Part shown: positions 58,846 to 64,000 of the stretch, piece after piece
Numbering within the stretch: the first letter of the stretch is position 1
How the letters are laid out: each line of letters begins with the position of its first letter
NCBI RefSeq assembly: GCF_900100045.1
Contig: NZ_FNEA01000018.1
Span: forward strand, 1-64,000
DNA: 64,000 bases
From: Paracoccus denitrificans
GTDB taxonomy: Bacteria > Pseudomonadota > Alphaproteobacteria > Rhodobacterales > Rhodobacteraceae
Direction: 5' to 3'
The notes under the pieces: model-generated
Told to the model about the DNA's origin: nothing
Databases searched by the model: none
Seen by the model: the letters and a program-made list of their open reading frames with translations, nothing else
Made by a program: the position numbers and the translations under genes

Positions 58846-59754
58846 ATGCAGGACCAGACACCCAAGGATTGGCTTGAAGCCGAGCTTCAGGACACGCTCG
58901 ACGAGGATTTCGAGATCGAGCTGGAGGATGCGATCCTGTCCCAGGAGATCGCCCGCATCTATCGCCAGACCCATCCCGACCAGATGCCGCGCGCCGATTA
59001 TTTCCGCGAGCTGCTGCGGCTTCAGGCCGAGTTGATCAAGCTTCAGGACTGGGTGGCCCATCACAAGGAAAAGGTCGTGGTCATCTTCGAGGGCCGCGAC
59101 AGCGCCGGCAAGGGCGGTGCGATCAAGCGCATCACCCAGCGGCTGAACCCGCGCGTCGCCCGCGTCGTCGCCCTGCCCGCACCCTCGGACCGCGAAAAGA
59201 CGCAATGGTATTTCCAGCGCTACGTCCCGCACCTGCCTGCGGGCGGCGAGATCGTGCTGTTCGACCGCAGCTGGTACAACCGCGCCGGAGTCGAGCGCGT
59301 CATGGGCTTCGCGACCGAGGACCAGGTCCGGCAATTCTTCGACGACGTGCCGGAATTCGAACGCATGCTGGTGCGCTCGGGCATCCGGCTGGTGAAATAC
59401 TGGTTCTCGATCACCGACGAGGAACAGCAGATGCGCTTCTTGATGCGCATCCACGACCCGCTGAAGCAGTGGAAGCTGTCGCCCATGGACCTGCAAGCCC
59501 GCGTCCGCTGGGAGGACTACACCAAGGCCAAGGAAGAGATGTTCGAGCGCACCAACATCCCCGAGGCGCCCTGGTATATCGTGCCCGGCAACGACAAGAA
59601 GCGGGCGCGGCTGAACTGCATGGCGCATCTGCTGACGCAGGTCCCCTACGGGCCGGTCCCGCATGACGAGATCACCCTGCCCGACCGGGTCTTCAACCCC
59701 GATTACGAGCGCGAGGTGCTGCCGCCCGAGCTTTATGTGCCGCAACGTTACTGA
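58846..59754 (+). CDS. ppk2: Polyphosphate kinase 2 family protein
   Basis: 302 residues. The PPK2 signature is clear: Walker A VVIFEGRDSAGKGGAIKRIT, lid helix residues in LPAPSDREKTQWYFQRYVPH, and Walker B IVLFDRSWYNRAGVERVMGF. VKYWFSITDEEQQMRF and WEDYTKAKEEMFERTN follow. It transfers phosphate between polyphosphate and nucleotides; the class (ADP or AMP/GDP preference) is not certain, but overall length fits one-domain class I. AGGAG lies before the ATG. Confidence 0.92.
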   Translation: MQDQTPKDWLEAELQDTLDEDFEIELEDAILSQEIARIYRQTHPDQMPRADYFRELLRLQAELIKLQDWVAHHKEKVVVIFEGRDSAGKGGAIKRITQRLNPRVARVVALPAPSDREKTQWYFQRYVPHLPAGGEIVLFDRSWYNRAGVERVMGFATEDQVRQFFDDVPEFERMLVRSGIRLVKYWFSITDEEQQMRFLMRIHDPLKQWKLSPMDLQARVRWEDYTKAKEEMFERTNIPEAPWYIVPGNDKKRARLNCMAHLLTQVPYGPVPHDEITLPDRVFNPDYEREVLPPELYVPQRY

Positions 59755-59825
59755 GGCGGGATCGGGCTTGCGGCGGCAGCCCCGCGCGGCATGATCGGCG
59801 CGGATCAGCCGCAAGGAGCCACGCG

Positions 59826-60122
59826 ATGCCCAAAGCCTATTGGATCGGCCATGTCACGGTCGACGACCCCGCCGCATACGACGCCTATCGCCAGGCCAAT
59901 GCCGCCGCCTTCGCCAAATACGGCGCGCGTTTCCTGGTGCGCGGCGGCGCCCAGCAGGTGGTCGAGGGCCAGATCCGGCCCCGCAGCGTGGTGATCGAGT
60001 TCGCCGACCTGGAGACCGCCCTCGCCTGCTATCGCAGCCCGGAATATCAGGCGGCACTGGCCTTGCGGCAGCCCTGCTCGATCGCCGATCTGGCCATCGT
60101 CGAGGGCTGGGAATCTGCCTGA
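59826..60122 (+). CDS. DUF1330 family protein
   Basis: 98 residues. KAYWIGHVTVDDPAAYDAYR, ANAAAFAKYGARFLVRGG and PRSVVIEFADLETALACYRS followed by SPEYQAAL are the DUF1330 ferredoxin-like fold pattern. AAGGAG precedes the ATG. Enzymatic role not established for the family as a whole. Confidence 0.9.
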   Translation: MPKAYWIGHVTVDDPAAYDAYRQANAAAFAKYGARFLVRGGAQQVVEGQIRPRSVVIEFADLETALACYRSPEYQAALALRQPCSIADLAIVEGWESA

Positions 60123-60174
60123 CAAATTTCGCGCGGGATATTGTTGTGGCGCGAAAATACCCTAATATCCCGGC

Positions 60175-60636
60175 ATGTTTCGCAACCTTCTGAGCCGACT
60201 TTTCGCCGACCGCCCCGCATCCCCGCATCTCAGCGGGCAGGATGCCGAGGTCGCCGTCGCCTCGCTGCTGGTGCGGCTGGCGCGTGCCGACGACCATTAC
60301 GGCAAGGCCGAGCAGCAGCGCATCGACCAGGTGCTGGCCCGGCGCCGCGGGCTTGCCGCCGCCGAGGCGGCCGAGCGGCGCGCGGCGGCCGAGATGATCG
60401 AGGCCGAGGCACCCGACACCGTCCGCTTCACCCGCACCATCAAGGAGCGCGTGGACCTGCAGGACCGGCAGGACATCGTCGCCGCCCTGTGGGAAGTCGC
60501 CTATGCCGACGGCGACCGCAATGCCGACGAGGAATCGCTGGTGCGGCTGGTGGCCGGGCTTCTGGGCGTGAACGACCGCGATTCGGCGCTGGCGCGGCAA
60601 AGGGCGCTGGACGATCTGGGACTGTCCGGCAAGTGA
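60175..60636 (+). CDS. TerB-like protein
   Basis: 153 residues, helical. The TerB domain runs about 20-145: VAVASLLVRLARADDHYGKA, an alanine-rich helix, then DIVAALWEVAYADGDRNADE, where acidic residues may bind a metal. Many such proteins are called tellurite resistance TerB, but the function here is unknown. It is followed by a small coupled ORF and an ABC transporter operon. Confidence 0.85.
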   Translation: MFRNLLSRLFADRPASPHLSGQDAEVAVASLLVRLARADDHYGKAEQQRIDQVLARRRGLAAAEAAERRAAAEMIEAEAPDTVRFTRTIKERVDLQDRQDIVAALWEVAYADGDRNADEESLVRLVAGLLGVNDRDSALARQRALDDLGLSGK

Positions 60637-60764
60637 ACGCGCAACCCCGCCCGAACCCGGCCGCGCCGCCCGCCATCCGGGCGATCCCCGCCCCCGCCCA
60701 GCCGGCAAAACCCGCGACGAAAGCGTTGCAATCGCCCGGCAAATATCGCCTCATATCCGCATGA
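60633..60764 (+). CDS. Possible Pro/Ala-rich 43-residue leader protein
   Basis: GTG at 60633 overlaps the TerB stop (GTGA), and the stop overlaps the next ATG (ATGA). It reads as MNAQPRPNPAAPPAIRAIPA then a Lys-rich end. The coupling at both ends suggests translation; the composition suggests no fold. Low confidence. Confidence 0.3.
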   Translation: MNAQPRPNPAAPPAIRAIPAPAQPAKPATKALQSPGKYRLISA

Positions 60765-61582
60765 GCCAGACAGAACCGACCATCTCCGCCAACCCTGCGG
60801 CCCCCGATCCGACCGGCGTGCCGGTGATAGAAATTCGGGATCTGCACAAGGCCTATGGCCCGCTTCAGGTCATCCGGGGCGTCAGCCTGACCGCGCCGCG
60901 CGGCCATGTCATCAGCCTGATCGGCTCGTCCGGGTCGGGCAAGTCCACGCTGCTGCGCTGCTGCAACCTGCTCGAGGACAGCCAGCAGGGCGAGATCCTG
61001 TTCGAGGGCGAGGCGGTGAAATGGCGCGGCACCGGGCTGGCCCGCGTGCCCGCCGACCGGGCCCAGGTGACGCGGCTGCGCACGAACCTCTCGATGGTGT
61101 TCCAGCAGTTCAACCTGTGGTCGCACATGACCATCCTGCAAAACGTCATGGAAGCGCCGGTCCATGTCCTGAAGCGCAACCCGGCACAGGTCGAGGCGCG
61201 GGCGCGCGAATTGCTGGCCAAGGTCGGCATCGGCGACAAGGCCGACGCCTGGCCCGCGCAGTTGTCGGGCGGCCAGCAGCAGCGCGCCGCCATCGCCCGC
61301 GCGCTTTGCATGGAGCCGCGCGCACTGCTTCTGGACGAGCCGACCAGCGCGCTGGACCCCGAATTGCAGCAAGAGGTGGTGCGCGTCATCAAGGACCTGG
61401 CCGCCGAGCATCGCACCATGCTGCTGGTCACCCATGACATGCGGCTGGCGGCCGATGTCAGCGACCACGTCGTCTTCCTGCATCAGGGCCGGATCGAGGA
61501 AGAGGGACCGCCGGCGCAGCTTTTCGGTGCGCCGCGATCCGAACGGCTGCGCCAGTTCCTGAGCGCAACCATGGCAGAATGA
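60761..61582 (+). CDS. Polar amino-acid ABC transporter ATP-binding protein
   Basis: 273 residues. Walker A GSSGSGKSTLLRCCNLLE, Q-loop VFQQFNLWSHMTI, signature LSGGQQQRAAIARALCMEP, Walker B ALLLDEPTSALDPE and H-loop LLVTHDMRLAADV are all intact. It resembles HisP/OccP-type ATPases for basic or polar amino acids. First gene of a four-gene importer operon; the order ATPase, binding protein, permease, permease is clear. Confidence 0.93.
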   Translation: MSQTEPTISANPAAPDPTGVPVIEIRDLHKAYGPLQVIRGVSLTAPRGHVISLIGSSGSGKSTLLRCCNLLEDSQQGEILFEGEAVKWRGTGLARVPADRAQVTRLRTNLSMVFQQFNLWSHMTILQNVMEAPVHVLKRNPAQVEARARELLAKVGIGDKADAWPAQLSGGQQQRAAIARALCMEPRALLLDEPTSALDPELQQEVVRVIKDLAAEHRTMLLVTHDMRLAADVSDHVVFLHQGRIEEEGPPAQLFGAPRSERLRQFLSATMAE

Positions 61583-61606
61583 AAGAACCGACAGGAGAGC
61601 AAGGAC

Positions 61607-62329
61607 ATGAAGAAACTGACGCTTGCCGCCGCAGCCTTCGCGCTGACCGCGGGCATGGGCATGGCGCAGACGGTGCGTATCGCCACCGAGGGCGCTTATC
61701 CTCCCTACAACCTCATCAACGACCAGGGCCAGGTGGCCGGCTTCGAGGTCGATCTGGGCAATGAGCTGTGCAAGCGGGCCGAACTGCAATGCACCTGGGT
61801 CAAGAACGACTGGGATTCGATCATCCCCAACCTGGTTTCGTCGAACTATGACGCGATCATGGCGGCGATGAGCATCAACGAGGAACGCAAGCAGGTCATC
61901 GCCTTCAGCGAGGATTATCTGCCGCCCGCGCCCTCCTCCTACGTCGCGCTCGACGAGGGCGCCAACCTTGAAACGGGTATCGTCGCGGTCCAGACCGGGA
62001 CGGTCCAGGCGTCCCATGTCGCCGATACGCAGGCCACGATGCTGGAATATCCCAATATCGACCAGGTCTTCGCCGCCGTCCGCAACGGCGAGGCCGACGC
62101 GGCCTTCGGCGATCACGAGGTCATGCGCCCCTTCGTCGAGGATAGCGAGGACCTGATCTTCGTCGGCGAACAGGTCCGGCTGGACGAGGGCATCGGCATC
62201 GGCGTGCGCCAGTCTGACAACGAGCTGCGCGAAAAGCTGAACGCGGCCATCGGCACGATGAAACAGGACGGCAGCCTGAACGAGCTGATCAAGAAGCATT
62301 TCGGCGAGGACGCACAGACCTACGAGTGA
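61607..62329 (+). CDS. Periplasmic amino-acid binding protein, HisJ/ArgT type
   Basis: 240 residues. Signal peptide MKKLTLAAAAFALTAGMGMA, then VRIATEGAYPPYNLINDQGQ and VAGFEVDLGNELCKRAELQC as in HisJ/ArgT/OccT. MAAMSINEERKQVIAFSEDY is the family motif. Two Cys in the ELQCTW region can pair with the earlier Cys. Likely ligand is a basic or opine-like amino acid, but exact specificity cannot be read. Confidence 0.93.
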   Translation: MKKLTLAAAAFALTAGMGMAQTVRIATEGAYPPYNLINDQGQVAGFEVDLGNELCKRAELQCTWVKNDWDSIIPNLVSSNYDAIMAAMSINEERKQVIAFSEDYLPPAPSSYVALDEGANLETGIVAVQTGTVQASHVADTQATMLEYPNIDQVFAAVRNGEADAAFGDHEVMRPFVEDSEDLIFVGEQVRLDEGIGIGVRQSDNELREKLNAAIGTMKQDGSLNELIKKHFGEDAQTYE

Positions 62330-62377
62330 TCCGACTGATGCCGTCGCGGCAATTGCTGCGGCGGCCAAACCGGCAGC

Positions 62378-63259
62378 ATGATGTTTTCCTATTGCACCGA
62401 CCCCTCTGCCCTGCAGGGCCTCGCCTGGTTGTCATGCTATCTGACGACCGGCAACCACATGCTGTTCTATGCCAGCTTCGGCACGGTGATGCTGCTTCTG
62501 GCCATCACCGCGCCGGTGGCGCTGCTGTTCGGCTTCGGCGGGGCCATGGCCTCGCGCTCGCGCATCGCCGGGGTGCGATGGTTCGGCCGCATCTACACCT
62601 CGATGGTGCGCGGCGTGCCCGACATCATCTTCTTTCTTTTCGTGCCCATCGCCCTGGACCAGGGCTTCGAGTGGCTGCGCTCGCGCGTCTATTGCGACCC
62701 GTCCGTGCCCGTGCGGCAGGGCAATGAGTTCATCGTCTGCGCGGCCGCCAAGCTGCCGCTTTCGACCTCGCCGGAATGGGTGCATCAGGCCTATGGCATC
62801 TTCCTGGCGGTGATCGCCTTTGCCGTGGTCTTCGGCGCCTTCGCGGCCAATGTGCTTTACGGCGCCATGAACGCGGTGCCTCGGGCGCAGCTGGAAACCG
62901 CCGAGGCCTACGGCATGAGCCCGCGCCAGGTGAGCCGGCGTGTCCTGATCCCGCAGATGTGGACCTATGCCCTGCCCGGCCTCGCCAATCTGTGGATGAT
63001 CCTGATCAAGGCCACGCCGCTGCTGTTCGTGCTGGGGGTCGAGGACATCGTCTATTGGGCGCGCGAACTCGGCAGCGCCAAGACCCGCGCCTATGCCTAT
63101 CCGCATCCCGACTGGCGGCTTTACTATTTCCTGGCCATCCTGGTCTTCTACCTGCTGATGACCTGGGGCTCGGAACGGTTCTTCGACCGCATCCGGGCCC
63201 GGCTCTCGGCCGGTCAGGCCACCGCCGCCGGAGAGGCGATGCGAAAGACCGCGACATGA
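62378..63259 (+). CDS. Amino-acid ABC transporter permease, HisQ-like
   Basis: 293 residues with five or six membrane helices. HisM/HisQ permease features include GVRWFGRIYTSMVRGVPDII, then an insertion at about 90-135 with CDPSVPVRQGNEFIVCAAA (longer than in HisQ), and the EAA loop QLETAEAYGMSPRQVSRRVL. The start at 62378 is the best in-frame ATG. It lies 48 nt after the binding-protein gene and overlaps the next permease by 4 nt. Confidence 0.9.
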   Translation: MMFSYCTDPSALQGLAWLSCYLTTGNHMLFYASFGTVMLLLAITAPVALLFGFGGAMASRSRIAGVRWFGRIYTSMVRGVPDIIFFLFVPIALDQGFEWLRSRVYCDPSVPVRQGNEFIVCAAAKLPLSTSPEWVHQAYGIFLAVIAFAVVFGAFAANVLYGAMNAVPRAQLETAEAYGMSPRQVSRRVLIPQMWTYALPGLANLWMILIKATPLLFVLGVEDIVYWARELGSAKTRAYAYPHPDWRLYYFLAILVFYLLMTWGSERFFDRIRARLSAGQATAAGEAMRKTAT

Positions 63260-64000
63260 GCCAGTGCCTGCAAACCATCCAGGATTACGGGCTGCGCGCC
63301 CTGGGCATCGGTGAGCGGCTGCTGCCGCGCAGCGAATTCACCTTGTGCGAGCAGGTTACGCTGATCGGCTCGGGCCTGCTCTGGAACGTCTATTTCGCGG
63401 CGCTGGCGGTGTTTCTCGGCTTTTTCCTGGCCAATCTGCTGGCCGTGGCCAAGGCCAGCGGCAATCGCTGGGCCCGCAAGCCTGCGGAATGGTTCATCTT
63501 CCTGTTTCGCGGCAGCCCGCTCTTCATCCAGTTCTTCCTGGCCTATGAGCTGCTGGTGCAATTGCCGCGTGCCGGCATCGACATCCTCGGCATCACCGTG
63601 CAGACCAGCTGGATGACCCGGGCCTGGGCCGGCGCGCTTCTGGTGCTGGTGCTGAACACCGCCGCCTATTCGGCCGAAATCTTCTACGGCGCGCTGCGCA
63701 ACCTGCCCAAGGGCGAGCTCGAGGCAGCCGACGCCTATGGCATGGCCGGCTGGACGCGCTATCGTCGCGTGGTCTGGCCGACCGCGATGCGGCTGGCCTG
63801 GCCCGCCTATACCAACGAGGCGATCTTCCTGTTCCACGCCACCACGCTGGTGTTCTTTTCCGGCTTCCCGGCCTATCAGCAGCGGGGCGACGCGCTCTAT
63901 TACGCCAATTATTTCGCCGACAAGACCTTCAACCCCTTCATCGCCTATCCGATCGTGGCGGGCTATTTCGTGCTGCTGACGATCTGCCTGATCGCGCTGT
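63256..64000 (+). CDS. Amino-acid ABC transporter permease, HisM-like (partial)
   Basis: At least 248 residues; it runs off the right edge without a stop. The ATG overlaps the previous stop (ATGA). Membrane helices include LLWNVYFAALAVFLGFFLAN. IFLFRGSPLFIQFFLAYELL is the permease opening motif, and GELEAADAYGMAGWTRYRRV is the EAA loop that contacts the ATPase. It forms the channel with the HisQ-like subunit. Confidence 0.92.
   Translation, partial: MSQCLQTIQDYGLRALGIGERLLPRSEFTLCEQVTLIGSGLLWNVYFAALAVFLGFFLANLLAVAKASGNRWARKPAEWFIFLFRGSPLFIQFFLAYELLVQLPRAGIDILGITVQTSWMTRAWAGALLVLVLNTAAYSAEIFYGALRNLPKGELEAADAYGMAGWTRYRRVVWPTAMRLAWPAYTNEAIFLFHATTLVFFSGFPAYQQRGDALYYANYFADKTFNPFIAYPIVAGYFVLLTICLIAL

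Noticed and set aside
1..64000. CRISPR array or insertion sequence
   Set aside because: No evenly spaced repeat series and no transposase or terminal inverted repeats recognised.

Overview
The window looks like a chromosome segment of a high-GC alphaproteobacterium of the order Rhodobacterales, most likely Paracoccus or a close relative. I infer this from codon use, from the GapR/DUF2312-type gene, and from the run of host genes rpsB-tsf, comEC-gltX-gltA and secG-pyrG. No species assignment was possible without a search. The window has two parts: a prophage (positions 1 to about 41,300, left end outside the window) and ordinary chromosome (about 41,260 to 64,000).

Prophage. This is a temperate phage with a short-tailed (podovirus) virion. 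It inserted at the 3' end of a tRNA-Thr(TGT) gene, with its tyrosine integrase beside that tRNA. The late genes lie on the minus strand and read from about 26.6 kb down to 1: small and large terminase, a beta-helix tailspike with a small paralogue of its N-domain, portal, a Bordetella BPP-1-type head module (Bbp19-like protein, scaffold, Bbp17-like capsid, Bbp16-like cement protein), tail tubular proteins A and B, T7-gp13/14/15/16-like internal virion proteins (one with a lytic transglycosylase domain), then a second tail fibre with an embedded metallophosphoesterase domain, a holin-like protein and a GH19 endolysin. A 17-bp element (GCCAACATATATCRCYC) precedes three of the four late blocks, and a near copy precedes the fourth. 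It is a good candidate for a phage-specific late promoter or activator site. Between the internal virion genes and the lysis block sits an island resembling the immI region of phage P22: two divergent Arc/Mnt-like ribbon-helix-helix genes around a cluster of TAGA/TCTA palindromes, with a Rha/KilAC-type antirepressor after one of them, plus a plus-strand Rap1a/Tai-like secreted protein.

The lysogeny switch is near 31.4 kb. A small Cro-like gene leads the minus-strand early operon (two DNA methyltransferases, RusA resolvase, YdaU/DUF1376 replication protein and many small overlapping genes). A CI-like repressor is divergent on the plus strand. GCGC-rich inverted repeats occur both at the switch and again near 33.4 kb, ahead of the plus-strand early operon. 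That operon carries YqaJ exonuclease, RecT, a GapR-like nucleoid protein, a Lar-like antirestriction protein, an HNH endonuclease, an excisionase-like protein and the integrase.

Chromosome. Beyond the tRNA there is a decayed CheY-like receiver gene, rpsB-tsf, a LuxR-type regulator with no luxI in view, and a gene-poor stretch. Next come a conserved hypothetical gene and a two-gene H-NOX-like/HNOBA-GGDEF signalling operon, in which the H-NOX protein appears to have lost its heme-ligating residues. These are followed by comEC, gltX, gltA, a DUF1284 gene, a short-chain dehydrogenase, cobQ, secG, pyrG, an Asn-rich secreted protein, a PPK2 polyphosphate kinase, DUF1330 and TerB genes, and a polar amino-acid ABC transporter operon whose last permease runs off the right edge.
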